A stretch of DNA of 64,000 nt from Streptomyces sp. LBL (GTDB lineage Bacteria; Actinomycetota; Actinomycetes; Streptomycetales; Streptomycetaceae). The stretch is taken from positions 62,001 to 126,000 of the forward strand of contig NZ_JARXYX010000007.1 in the NCBI RefSeq assembly GCF_029893585.1, written 5' to 3'. Below are positions 48,201-56,373 of this stretch, piece after piece. Position numbers and translations under genes: made by a program. How positions within the stretch are numbered: position 1 is the stretch's first letter; each line of letters begins with the position of its first letter. The notes below the pieces were generated by a model. That model saw only the letters and a list, made by a program, of their open reading frames with translations. It did no database searches and had not been told where the DNA came from.

Positions 48201-48545
48201 GCTGCGGACGAGACTGCTGTGCTCCCGGCGGTCGCGCCGCCCGGCGCCGCGGACGAGACGGCCGTACTGCCTCCGGTACGGGACGAGGCTCCCTCGGACC
48301 GGGTCCCGCCGGGGTTCTTCAGGAAAGAGCCGGCGGAGCCGCGGCCGGACGGGCGCGAGGACCGCACGCGTGAGCTGCCGCAGGTGGACGAGCAGGGGGC
48401 GCCGCGGCGGCGGGAGCGGTCGGACTGGGCCGAGGAGACGCCGCTGGACGATCTGCCCACGTTGGCGGACGAGCTGCTCGGACCGCACGAGGGTGAGACG
48501 CCCGACGAGGGGCGCCGCCGACGCGGCCGGGGCCGGCGGGGCTGA
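45258..48545 (+). CDS. tmk: MFS-like membrane domain fused to thymidylate kinase, with coiled-coil and repeat tail
   Basis: A 1095-residue, three-part protein. Residues about 35-490 are a 12-helix, major-facilitator-like domain. Residues about 508-715 are a complete thymidylate kinase (dTMP to dTDP): P-loop EGGDGAGKST, the DR(Y) motif SDRYIDSSVAYQG and the LID region. Residues 716-880 are a charged Glu/Arg/Ala coiled coil, and the tail carries repeated DETAVLP motifs. This is the only kinase of its type in the window, and fusion with a membrane domain would place dTTP supply at the membrane. TAGGCT six bases before the ATG (45246-45251) suggests a leaderless message. holB follows. Confidence 0.93.
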   Translation: MTPAEQPTAPDPAPDDALVADSRERAVRALLRRPQLKRLWSAQLVGGVGDTLALLVLVVLALQAAVAEGSFGGGYRGAAFAVATVFGVRVLATLLFGAVLLGPLTSLTSQDGPLDRRWTMVGADGLRAAVLIVAPLWIDWTPDDAPAVLLVTVFVTGVAERFWTVCRESAAPALLPAPPPEGATVRPLPDHLDALRRLSLRTSFVVIPLAAATLVVAGLLNNLLGSGIAWFGQHQAALASYVAAGLFAASLSVLTFLELPDMRTPRARSPLEGLRRPKTGTGVDKGRTGAIPLLVPACAAVAGAVAAAVAVAVLHAKDLGGGPVLYGLLVAALTGGVGIGVRTAPSLLVTLSRRRLLALAIAFTGVALLAAGLVPDVTSVLLIMALAGVGAGVAANTGHILLDQETEEFRRARMTEHLHAVVRVCVALGAVIAPVVASAIGPHRLRNGKFEFAHGGAAFTLILVGALLLPVAALVLAKVDDRSGVPLRHDLRDALLGGDDPVTTPLPTGFFIALEGGDGAGKSTQAEALAEWIRAKGHEVVLTREPGATPVGKRLRSILLDVSSAGLSHRAEALLYAADRAEHVDTVVRPALERGAVVVSDRYIDSSVAYQGAGRDLSPTEIARINRWATDGLVPHLTVLLDVPPETARERFTEAPDRLESEPAEFHARVRSGFLTLAAADPGRYLVVDAGQEPEAVTTVVRHRLDQLLPLSAAEVKAQEEARKKAEEEARRKAEEEAARKAEEERLERERQEQLERLRAEEEERKRRELEEAQRREAERQAEEARLRAEEAHRRAEEERRRLLAEEKVRAEEEARRKAEEERRRKQAEEEARLHAEAEARRLEKQRKAEEALLRAEEARRLAEQAAAAAEARTRPTAPQGTAPGASGGPTAPGATPEAVTVPTPVVTPTNASGGPADETAVLPRVGDDEGAGERGAHSGSGAGSGTGSGGPGSDSDVTAELPVPPGASDETAVLPPVAPGAADETAVLPAVAPPGAADETAVLPPVRDEAPSDRVPPGFFRKEPAEPRPDGREDRTRELPQVDEQGAPRRRERSDWAEETPLDDLPTLADELLGPHEGETPDEGRRRRGRGRRG

Positions 48546-48876
48546 ACCGGGTCACCGGGGGCCTGCGTCGGTGCCCGGGGGCAGGGCGGGCTTGCCTGGC
48601 GCGGTGTTCGGGGGCGGGGCGGGCTCGCCTGCGGGGTGCTCGGGCTGATTCCGGCTTGCCTGCGGGGTTGGGTGACCGCTGCGGCCACCGCACCGCACCC
48701 CACCCTCGGCGGCACATGAGGGGGACTCCATACGGTACGAGGCGGCCCGTAGCCGCCCGTGCGGATCCGTTGCCCGCTGCTGGGGGCCGTCTGTCGGCAG
48801 CGGGGGCCTCGTTGTCAGTGCCGGCCGCCACAATGGATCCCGCAACACGAAACGTGACGAAAGCGCGGGGTGACGC
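48546..48876. other. 331-base spacer between tmk and holB; no gene seen
   Basis: The left half has degenerate GGCGGGCTTGCCTG/GGCGGGCTCGCCTG repeats (48585-48665). The right half, about 48700-48876, is less GC-rich and probably holds the holB promoter. I find no gene or clear terminator. Confidence 0.4.
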
Positions 48877-50082
48877 ATGTCCGTCTGGGACGACCTGGTC
48901 GGCCAGGAGAAGGTGAGCGAGCAGCTCGCTGCCGCTGCCCGGGATGCCGACGCCCTGGTCACCGCGGCCGCAGCGGACACGCCGCCGCCCGAGGCGTCGA
49001 AGATGACGCACGCCTGGCTGTTCACGGGACCGCCCGGTGCGGGGCGGAACCAGGCGGCCCGGGCCTTCGCCGCCGCGCTGCAGTGCGTCAGCCCCGACCG
49101 CGCTCTCGGCGGATCCCCCGGCTGCGGCTTCTGCGACGGCTGCCATACGGCGCTCATCGGCACCCACGCCGACGTCACCACCGTCGCCGCCGTCGGCACG
49201 CAGATCCTGGCCGACGACATGCGGGACACCGTCCGCAAGTCGTTCACCTCTCCGGCCACCGGCCGCTGGCAGGTCATCCTCGTCGAGGATGCCGAGCGAC
49301 TGAACGAGAAGTCGGCCAACGCGGTCCTCAAGGCGGTGGAGGAGCCCGCCCCTCGTACGGTGTGGCTGCTGTGCGCCCCCTCCATCGAGGACGTCCTGCC
49401 GACCATCCGCTCCCGCTGCCGCCACCTGAATCTGAGCACGCCCTCGGTTGACGCCGTCGCCGACATGCTCGTACGCCGTGAGGGCGTCGAACCGGCCGCC
49501 GCGATGGCCGCCGCCCGTGCCACCCAGGGCCATGTCGACCGGGCTCGCCGCCTGGCCACGGACCCGGCCGCGCGGGAGCGCCGGGCCTCCGTGCTCAAGC
49601 TGCCGCTCCGCGTCGACGACATCGGGGGGTGTCTCAGGGCGGCCCAGGAACTCGTCGACGCTGCGGCGGAGGACGCCAAGCAGCTCGCCGAGGACATGGA
49701 CGGCAAGGAGACCGAAGAGCTGAGGGCCGCGATGGGCGCATCCCAGGGCGGCCGGATGCCGCGTGGCACCGCGGGCGTGATGAAGGACCTGGAGGACATG
49801 CAGAAGCGCCGCAGGACCCGCACGCAGCGCGACAGCCTCGACCTCGCACTCACCGACCTCACCGCCTTCTACCGCGACGTCCTGGCCCTCCAGCTCGGCT
49901 CCAGGGTGGCGATCGCCAACGCGGACGCCGAGGACACCCTGGAGCGACTAGCCCGCGCCGGCTCCCCGGAGTCCACGCTCCGCCGCATCGAGGCGATCGG
50001 TGCGTGTCGCGAGGCCCTCGACCGCAATGTGGCTCCGCTCCTGGCGGTGGAGGCGCTGACGATGGCGCTCAGAGCGGGCTGA
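48877..50082 (+). CDS. holB: DNA polymerase III delta-prime subunit
   Basis: A 401-residue clamp-loader subunit. The P-loop is degenerate (TGPPGAGRNQ, without GKS/T), as expected for delta-prime, which does not hydrolyse ATP. A zinc-binding cluster (CGFCDGCH) and LNEKSANAVLKAVEEP with the SRC motif (IRSRCRHL) are present. The ATG at 48877 follows GGGGTGA. tmk followed by holB is a widespread pair, here separated by a 331-base spacer. Confidence 0.93.
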   Translation: MSVWDDLVGQEKVSEQLAAAARDADALVTAAAADTPPPEASKMTHAWLFTGPPGAGRNQAARAFAAALQCVSPDRALGGSPGCGFCDGCHTALIGTHADVTTVAAVGTQILADDMRDTVRKSFTSPATGRWQVILVEDAERLNEKSANAVLKAVEEPAPRTVWLLCAPSIEDVLPTIRSRCRHLNLSTPSVDAVADMLVRREGVEPAAAMAAARATQGHVDRARRLATDPAARERRASVLKLPLRVDDIGGCLRAAQELVDAAAEDAKQLAEDMDGKETEELRAAMGASQGGRMPRGTAGVMKDLEDMQKRRRTRTQRDSLDLALTDLTAFYRDVLALQLGSRVAIANADAEDTLERLARAGSPESTLRRIEAIGACREALDRNVAPLLAVEALTMALRAG

Positions 50083-50160
50083 CGGTTGACCACGTCACTC
50101 GTCCGAGGCAAGCCGGGCACGGAACGCGTTCGAGTCGCTGCTCAGAGTTACGCTCGGTCG

Positions 50161-51816
50161 ATGTACATCAGGCGCAGCTCACGCCCCAGCACGACAGCAG
50201 ACCGGACCGGCCAGGGCGGCGGCCCGAGCCCCCGAGGAGACGGCGCCTCCGCCCGCGCGCGCAGAGCCCGTACCGGCGGCGCCCTCCTCGCCGCCACCGT
50301 GCTGCTCCTCACTGCCTGCTCCTCGGGAAGCGCGACGACATCCGCCGGCACGGTTGCCGAGGCGGCGCTCGCCGCGCTGCCGCGGGCCACGCCCACCGCC
50401 CTCGCGTCGTACTACGGGCAGAGGCCGCACTGGCACTCGTGCGGAGCCCCCGGCTTCGAGTGCGCCACCCTGAAGGCTCCGCTCGACTACGCGAGGCCGG
50501 CCAGCGGCGACGTCCGGCTCGCGGTCGCCCGCAAGAAGGCCACGGGGCGGGGCAAGCGCCTGGGTTCGCTGCTCGTCAACCCGGGCGGGCCGGGCGGCTC
50601 CGCGATCGGCTACCTCCAGGCGTACGCCGGAATCGGCTACCCGGCGCAGGTCCGCGCCCGCTACGACATGGTCGCGGTGGATCCGCGCGGGGTCGCCCGC
50701 AGCGAGCCCGTGGAATGCCTCAGCGGACGGGACATGGACACGTACACACAGACGGATATCACGCCCGACGACGGGCGGGAGACCACCGGACTCGTCGACG
50801 CGTACAAGAAGTTCGCCGAGGGCTGCGGGGCGGACGCGCCGAAGCTGCTGCGGCACGTGTCCACCGTCGAGGCGGCCCGGGACATGGACATCGTGCGGGC
50901 GGCACTGGGCGACCCGAAACTGAACTACGTGGGGGCGTCGTACGGGACGTTCCTCGGGGCGACGTACGCGGGCCTCTTCCCGAAGCGGACGGGCCGACTG
51001 GTCCTGGACGGCGCGATGGACCCCTCGCTGCCCGCCCGGCGGATGAACCTCGACCAGACCGCAGGCTTCGAAACAGCGTTCCAGTCGTTCGCCAAGGACT
51101 GCGTGCGGCAGCCGGACTGCCCGCTCGGCAGGAAGGGCACCACGACCACCCAGGTCGGCCGGAACCTCAAGGCATTCTTCGAGAAGCTGGACTCCCGTCC
51201 GACCCCCGCCGGCGACCCGGACGGCCGCCGCCTCGGCGAGTCCCTCGCCACCACCGGCGTGATCGCGGCGATGTACGACGAGGGGGCCTGGGCACAGCTG
51301 CGTGAGGCGCTGACCTCGGCGATGAAGGAGAACGACGGCGCCGGTCTGCTGGCCCTCTCCGACAGCTACTACGAGCGGGACACCGACGGCAGCTACGCGA
51401 ACCTGATGTTCGCCAACGCCGCCGTGAACTGCCTCGACCTCCCGGCGGCCTTCGACACCCCCGAGGAGGTCGCGAAGTCGCTCCCCGCCTTCGAGAAGGC
51501 GTCCCCGGTCTTCGGCGAGGGCCTCGCCTGGGCCTCCCTGAACTGCGCGTACTGGCCGGTTCGGGCCACCGGTGAACCGCACCGCATCGAGGCGAAGGGC
51601 GCCGCCCCGATCGTTGTGGTCGGCACCACCCGCGACCCGGCGACCCCGTACCGCTGGGCCCGCGCCCTGGCCGCCCAGCTCTCCTCGGCCCGCCTCCTGA
51701 CCTACGAGGGCGACGGCCACACCGCCTACGGCCGCGGCAGCGCCTGCATCGACTCCACGATCAACGCCTACCTGCTCCGCGGCACCCCTCCCACGGACGG
51801 AAAGCGCTGCTCATAG
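50161..51816 (+). CDS. Secreted S33-family (tripeptidyl aminopeptidase-like) lipoprotein
   Basis: A 551-residue exported alpha/beta-hydrolase peptidase. A basic N-terminus and hydrophobic stretch end in LLLTACSS, a lipobox. The oxyanion region is LLVNPGGPGGSA; the triad is Ser in GASYGTFLG (about 260), Asp in TRDPATPY (about 492) and His in GDGHTAYG (about 520). It resembles the Streptomyces Slp/Tap proteases that trim N-terminal peptides. The ATG at 50161 is supported by TACGCT six bases upstream (50149-50154) in leaderless spacing; a TTG at 50086 is an unlikely longer start. Confidence 0.88.
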   Translation: MYIRRSSRPSTTADRTGQGGGPSPRGDGASARARRARTGGALLAATVLLLTACSSGSATTSAGTVAEAALAALPRATPTALASYYGQRPHWHSCGAPGFECATLKAPLDYARPASGDVRLAVARKKATGRGKRLGSLLVNPGGPGGSAIGYLQAYAGIGYPAQVRARYDMVAVDPRGVARSEPVECLSGRDMDTYTQTDITPDDGRETTGLVDAYKKFAEGCGADAPKLLRHVSTVEAARDMDIVRAALGDPKLNYVGASYGTFLGATYAGLFPKRTGRLVLDGAMDPSLPARRMNLDQTAGFETAFQSFAKDCVRQPDCPLGRKGTTTTQVGRNLKAFFEKLDSRPTPAGDPDGRRLGESLATTGVIAAMYDEGAWAQLREALTSAMKENDGAGLLALSDSYYERDTDGSYANLMFANAAVNCLDLPAAFDTPEEVAKSLPAFEKASPVFGEGLAWASLNCAYWPVRATGEPHRIEAKGAAPIVVVGTTRDPATPYRWARALAAQLSSARLLTYEGDGHTAYGRGSACIDSTINAYLLRGTPPTDGKRCS

Positions 51817-51953
51817 CCACCGCGAGCGGCCCCGCCAGCCCCTCCAGCGGCCCCCACCGGCCCCGGCGCCCCCACCTCGGGGCGGTACGGAGCACCCCCG
51901 GAAACTGTGTAGACTTACCGGCGTTGCTGATCGCACCATGGTGCGGACAGCGC

Positions 51954-52030
51954 GCCGCCTTAGCTCAGATGGCCAGAGCAACGCACTCGTAATGCGTAGG
52001 TCTCGGGTTCGAATCCCGAAGGCGGCTCCA
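51954..52030 (+). tRNA. tRNA-Thr (anticodon CGT)
   Basis: A full cloverleaf: acceptor stem GCCGCCT paired with AGGCGGC, D arm TAGCTCAGATGGCCAGAGCA, anticodon loop with CGT reading ACG, T arm TCGGGTTCGAATCCCGA, discriminator T and an encoded CCA. It lies just outside the integrase gene and is the probable integration site of the element to its right. Confidence 0.97.
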
Positions 52031-52058
52031 CCCTCTGACCAGGGAAAACAGTTCGAAC

Positions 52059-52091
52059 AGAAGGCTCCCGCGAAGATCGCGGGAGCCTTCT
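52059..52091 (+). terminator. Terminator of the tRNA gene
   Basis: A perfect inverted repeat AAGGCTCCCGCGA/TCGCGGGAGCCTT with a short loop, 29 bases beyond the tRNA. It also lies between the tRNA and the integrase stop and so insulates the element boundary. Confidence 0.85.
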
Positions 52092-52187
52092 GCGTGAGCG
52101 GATGGGAACGACCTGGGAACATGCCGTCAGGCAGCGTCCTCGGTGGGAACATCCGGGGCGTCGCCCGGGGCCTGCTCGCCCTTCTCC

Positions 52188-53786
52188 TCAGGTCTGCTCT
52201 ACCTGCGCCTCGGCCTCGCCCTTGGGCTGCGGAATGACGCGCTTACGGGAGCGCGGCACAACGGAGACGGTCGCTTCTGCTGCTTCGCGCTCGACCTCGG
52301 CGAGCACAGTCGTGTAGATGTCCGAGGTGACGCGGATCGAGGAGTGCCCGAGCCTGCGTTGTACGGCGACCATGGCCACACCTGCGCGCAGGGCGAGCGT
52401 CGCAGATCCGTGGCGCAGGTCGTGCAGCCGGATCGGCGGCACGTCGGCCTTCTTGTAGAGGCGCTCGAAGCGGTCGGAGAAGTACTGAGGGTGGTACTCC
52501 GTGCCGTCCTCAAGGGTGAACACGCGGCCCGTGTCGTTCCGTTCGCCAGTGGCTTCGAGCCACTGCTCCTTCTCGTCCTGCTGGCGTTCGCGCCACCAGC
52601 GCAGAAGAGCAATCGTGTCCTCGTCCAGGGCGATGTCGCGGATGTTGTCCGACTTGGGGGTGTCTTCGTGCGGCTCGTAGGCGATGGTGACGATCTCCTC
52701 GGTGATGTGGATGACGCCTGCGTCCAGGTCGACCTCGGACCAGGACAGTGCGCACGCTTCGCCGCGACGCAGGCCGAGGAAGGCGATGACGACCCATAGG
52801 GGGTAGAGCCGGTCGTAGACAACAGAGTCGAGGAATGTGCCGGTCTGCTGGGGTGTCCAGACCATGACGGGTGAGGGCTTCTTACCGGTCGTGCGCCAGG
52901 CTTCGACGCGGGCAGGCGTCCACTCCAGTGCCTTGGGCTTGCGGATGCGGGGAGTCTGGGTCATGGCCGCCCAGTTGTCGGTGATCATGCGGCGCTTACG
53001 GGCGTCTTCGAGGGCGGAGCTGAGGGCCATCTTGATGCGGTGCTGCGTCGCGGGGCCAGTGTCCCGGCGGGGGAGAGCGTTGGCGGCCTTCAGGGCTTCC
53101 TTGGCTTCGGTCCAGGTCTTTCGGAGCTGCGGGTCACGCGGGGCGGTGGCGTCGCGCCAGGCGACGTGTGCGTTCTTCTCGGCCTCGCGGGCCAACTGGG
53201 CCTTCTCTCGGTTCTTGGCCTTCACCTGGTTCTCGGCTTGGATGGCGGCGAACATCTCCTCGATGTGGCGCGGGCGCAGCTCGCGGAGCTTGATGTGCCC
53301 GAGGTACGGCGTGAAGAAGAGGCGCAGGTAGTCCTCGTATCCGTTGCGGGTGGTTGCTTTGAGGTCGTGCTGGTTGTCGAGCCAGTGGCGTAGGTACTCG
53401 CCGACGGTCTCGTCGGACAGGACGTCGACTCCGGCCTGTGCGTCCCGGTAGACCTTGGCTGCTGCCGCGGCGGCTTGCTCCTGGGTCTTGAACCCGCCCT
53501 TCTTGGGATGACGGCGCTTGCCACCGGGGCCGGCGGGGATCTCGATGGAGTAGTACCAGGAGCCGTGGTCGCGCCGCTTGAGCATGGGGCATCGTTTTTC
53601 CAGGTAGCCGATCTTCGGGGTGCCGTCCTCGTTGAGGATCTGCTTGCCCTTCTTGTCGGTGAGCGGCCCCTTGCACGCGCATCGCTTGTAAGTCTTGTCC
53701 TTGAACACGGGTCTCCCCTGGGGGCTGGCTGGCAGCCTTCGTGCGGATGGTTCTGTCGTGGTCTTGCGGGGTGGTGCAAGACTCAT
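52188..53786 (-). CDS. Tyrosine site-specific integrase
   Basis: A 532-residue phage/ICE-type integrase. A cysteine-containing N-terminal segment (KRCACKGPL...KRCPML) and an AP2-like arm-binding domain (GSWYYSIEIPAGPGGKRRH) precede a SAM-like core-binding domain. The catalytic residues are the Arg in LGLRRGEACAL (about 341), HDLRH (about 456), the LGH of RLGHSSIRVTSD and the nucleophile Tyr about 489 in DIYTTV. The ATG at 53786 is the first codon with a plausible N-terminus; a longer frame begins at 53894. The gene points at tRNA-Thr and is divergent from the excisionase-like gene. Confidence 0.94.
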   Translation of the reverse strand: MSLAPPRKTTTEPSARRLPASPQGRPVFKDKTYKRCACKGPLTDKKGKQILNEDGTPKIGYLEKRCPMLKRRDHGSWYYSIEIPAGPGGKRRHPKKGGFKTQEQAAAAAAKVYRDAQAGVDVLSDETVGEYLRHWLDNQHDLKATTRNGYEDYLRLFFTPYLGHIKLRELRPRHIEEMFAAIQAENQVKAKNREKAQLAREAEKNAHVAWRDATAPRDPQLRKTWTEAKEALKAANALPRRDTGPATQHRIKMALSSALEDARKRRMITDNWAAMTQTPRIRKPKALEWTPARVEAWRTTGKKPSPVMVWTPQQTGTFLDSVVYDRLYPLWVVIAFLGLRRGEACALSWSEVDLDAGVIHITEEIVTIAYEPHEDTPKSDNIRDIALDEDTIALLRWWRERQQDEKEQWLEATGERNDTGRVFTLEDGTEYHPQYFSDRFERLYKKADVPPIRLHDLRHGSATLALRAGVAMVAVQRRLGHSSIRVTSDIYTTVLAEVEREAAEATVSVVPRSRKRVIPQPKGEAEAQVEQT

Positions 53787-53863
53787 CTCGATCTTGTGGG
53801 GGCTGTCGGACACTGAGGTAAAGTCACCTGCACGTTGGCGCGGGGGAGATTGCGACCAACGAG

Positions 53864-54109
53864 ATGACTGCTCAGGGAGCCGACGTACAGGCACCGTCCG
53901 GAGTGATGGGGCTTGAGGAGCTGTTGGCCCTTCCGGCGACCGTCAACGTGACAACTGCCGCGCGGGCATTGGGCATCAGCCGGGACAAGGCGTACGAGCT
54001 GATCCGTACTGAGAGCTTTCCGGTCCGGACCCTCGCGCTGGGTGGGAAGACCCGGGTGCCGACAGCGGAGCTTTGGAAGGTTCTTGGTGTGGATGGCGGT
54101 TTCGCGTAG
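53864..54109 (+). CDS. Excisionase-like HTH protein
   Basis: An 81-residue protein with a MerR/excisionase-type winged helix: NVTTAARALGISRDKAYELIR, then SFPVRTLALGGKTRVPTAEL. Such proteins direct the integrase toward excision. It is divergently adjacent to the integrase gene. The ATG at 53864 is given; an internal ATG at 53906 has GGAG just upstream and is a possible true start. Confidence 0.82.
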   Translation: MTAQGADVQAPSGVMGLEELLALPATVNVTTAARALGISRDKAYELIRTESFPVRTLALGGKTRVPTAELWKVLGVDGGFA

Positions 54110-54203
54110 CTCTTCGTCGAATCTCCGCATGCTTTGCAGCAGTGTGACCTATCTTCGCTAGCATGAGAGGTGAATCGGGGTCGGAGAAGGCTGGGGAGAT
54201 TCT

Positions 54204-55169
54204 GTGCCAAGGTTGTATGGGTTCGCGGATGCCGCGTGCAGAAGGCCGAAGGATGACGAGGTGCCGCCCCTGCAAGAGGCCGCAAACCGGCGTGAGACCG
54301 GCCAGCCCTACGAGCAAATCATCACCTGGATGAACGGGGAGGGGCACCGCACGACCCTGGGAAATGAGTGGCGGCCTGGTGCTCTGGCCTCGGTCTTGGA
54401 TCACCCAGCCATCGCCGGACTCTACGAGGACGAGGAGGGCAACCTGCTGCCCTCCGGGGGGCCGGAGGTGATCACGCCCGAGCAGTTCCGGAAGATTCGC
54501 AAGATGCGGCGCAAGCATCAACCTGAGGCAGACCGGGCACCACAGCGGGAGTACCTGCTGAGCGGTGAGCACGTGGTGTGCGGGCTGTGTGCCCATCCCC
54601 TTGGCGCTGCTCCTTCCAACGCAGGCAGCCGTGGCCACCGCTGCAAGCCGAGCACCGCGCAGCACCCCGGCGGCTGTGGGCGCGTACGGATCAACGCAGA
54701 TCTCCTGGAAACGTATGTCGCCGAGCATGTGCTGGCTGAGCTGGCTAAGCCCGAGGTGAGTGCGCTCATCGAGCAGGCGCGCGACCAGTTGCTGGCGGAG
54801 GCGGCCGAGCTGCGCAAGCAGGCGGATGCCGCCAAGCGTCGCCAGAAGCAGCTGGGCGAGGACTACGCCCGTTCCTCAGGGATGTCGCTCCAGGCGTTCA
54901 AGGCTGCCGACAAGGAGCTGTCGGCGCAGGCAAACGCGCACAGGGCGCGGGCGCGGTTCCTTGAACGGGTCAAGCACGTGCCCGTGGGGGATGTGCCGGA
55001 TCTGCTGCGGTGGTGGAAACACGCGCCGATGGTGGCCAAGCAGGGTGTCGTGGTGCTGATGCTGGAGCAGATCGCCGTGTACCCGGCCGCGTCCAGGGGC
55101 TCGCGCACCGTGGACGCGGACCGGGTCGCATTGGTCTGGCGTCAGTGGGACGCCGGGCCGGAGTCGTAG
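54204..55169 (+). CDS. Serine-recombinase-like protein lacking the catalytic domain
   Basis: A 321-residue protein matching only the C-terminal half of large serine recombinases: a recombinase domain (GQPYEQIITWMNGEGHRT...VLDHPAIAGLY), a zinc ribbon with CGLC and a second Cys pair, and a long coiled coil (AEAAELRKQADAAKRRQK). The N-terminal resolvase domain with the nucleophilic serine is absent. It is not obviously decayed: GTG at 54204 has a good GGGGAG site six bases upstream and the frame is clean. It may be a DNA-binding accessory factor or a degraded second integrase. Confidence 0.8.
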   Translation: MPRLYGFADAACRRPKDDEVPPLQEAANRRETGQPYEQIITWMNGEGHRTTLGNEWRPGALASVLDHPAIAGLYEDEEGNLLPSGGPEVITPEQFRKIRKMRRKHQPEADRAPQREYLLSGEHVVCGLCAHPLGAAPSNAGSRGHRCKPSTAQHPGGCGRVRINADLLETYVAEHVLAELAKPEVSALIEQARDQLLAEAAELRKQADAAKRRQKQLGEDYARSSGMSLQAFKAADKELSAQANAHRARARFLERVKHVPVGDVPDLLRWWKHAPMVAKQGVVVLMLEQIAVYPAASRGSRTVDADRVALVWRQWDAGPES

Positions 55170-55179
55170 CCGCGATCGG

Positions 55180-56373
55180 TCAGTTCGCGGTGACGGGCAG
55201 TTCTCGCAGTGCGTGAGACCGCCACGAGGAGCGCCACCGCAGCTCGTGCGAGGGGACGGCCAGACGCAGCCGTGGGAATCGGCGCAGCAGGGTGGCCAGA
55301 GCCGCGTGGATCTCCATGCGGCCCAGGGCGGCGCCGAGGCAGTAGTGGAGCCCCTGCCCGAGGGCGAGGTGGCTCTTGTCCTTGCGGTGGATGTCGAAGC
55401 GGTCCGCGTCCGAGTAGCGGTCGGGGTCTCGGTTTGCGGAGGCCAGGCACAGCATGACGGCTTCTCCCCGGGGGATGACGACGTCGGCGATCAGGATGTC
55501 CTCCATCGGGAAACGCCGGATGGCCATCTGGTTGGGGTGTGCGTACCGAAGCAGTTCCTCCACGGCGTCCGGGAGCAGGGCGGGGCTGGCGCGCAGTTCG
55601 TCCAGTTGTTGCGGATGCTGGAGCAGGGTGAGCATGCCGCTGGTGATCAGGTGCTGAACGTTCTCGCTTCCGGCCATCAGGATGAGGAAGGCGAGCGAGA
55701 CGAGTTCGTCCTCGCTCAGCCGGTCGCCCTCGTCCCGTGCGGCGATCAGGGACGACAGGAGATCGCTCCCGGGAGCGTGGCGGCGGTCGGCGACCAGGCT
55801 GGTGAGGAAGGCCTGGATGTGGCCGATGGCTTCGCCGACCTGGCCTGGATGGTCGGGGGCGAGCATGGCGGTGACCCAGGAGGCGAAGGCGAGTCTGTCC
55901 GTCTCGGGGACGGCGAACAGGTCCCCGATCACCGTGACCGGCAGGGGATAGGCGTAGGCCACGGCCAGGTCGGTGATGCCGTCTGCCGCGATGGAGTCCG
56001 CCAGCTGGTGGGTGGTTGCCTCAATCGTGGTGCGGAGCTTGGCGATGTGGCGGGCGGTGAACGCCTGGGACACGAGCCGGCGCAGTCTCAGGTGGTCGTC
56101 GTGGTCCACGTTGAGGAGGTTGGCGTCCAAGGCCGGCGGAAGGGAGAAGCCTTTGTACCCCTTCGTCGAGTGGGCCTTGTTCACGGACAGCCGCGGGTCG
56201 CTCAGCGCGGCGCGTACGTCCCGTTCCCGTGTGACGAGCCAGATGGGCTCACCGTCGGGAGCGTTGAGGTGGTGGACGGCTGCCTCGGCGCGCAGCCGTG
56301 CGTAAGCGGCGTACGGGTCTGTGAAGAACTCGGTGTCGAAGGGGCATGGCAGGGTGCTGCTCACGGTCGTCAT
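55180..56373 (-). CDS. Cytochrome P450, last gene of the XRE-ImmA-DUF6545 operon
   Basis: A 397-residue soluble class I P450. The heme ligand is the Cys of LGQGLHYCLGAALGR (about 346), the ExxR is in VEELLRYAH, and a PERF-like DRF follows. The I-helix reads MAGSENVQHL, so the usual acid-alcohol pair (D/E-T) is E-N; proton delivery or the reaction may be unusual. No ferredoxin or reductase gene is nearby. The ATG at 56373 has GGAAGGGA eight bases upstream and overlaps the stop of the membrane protein gene by four bases, so the two are coupled. The substrate is unknown. Confidence 0.92.
   Translation of the reverse strand: MTTVSSTLPCPFDTEFFTDPYAAYARLRAEAAVHHLNAPDGEPIWLVTRERDVRAALSDPRLSVNKAHSTKGYKGFSLPPALDANLLNVDHDDHLRLRRLVSQAFTARHIAKLRTTIEATTHQLADSIAADGITDLAVAYAYPLPVTVIGDLFAVPETDRLAFASWVTAMLAPDHPGQVGEAIGHIQAFLTSLVADRRHAPGSDLLSSLIAARDEGDRLSEDELVSLAFLILMAGSENVQHLITSGMLTLLQHPQQLDELRASPALLPDAVEELLRYAHPNQMAIRRFPMEDILIADVVIPRGEAVMLCLASANRDPDRYSDADRFDIHRKDKSHLALGQGLHYCLGAALGRMEIHAALATLLRRFPRLRLAVPSHELRWRSSWRSHALRELPVTAN

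Noticed and set aside
51811..52152. Minus-strand 113-codon frame over the tRNA (contains FGIRTRDLRITSALL)
   Set aside because: This is the well-known translation of the antisense strand of a tRNA gene, not a protein.
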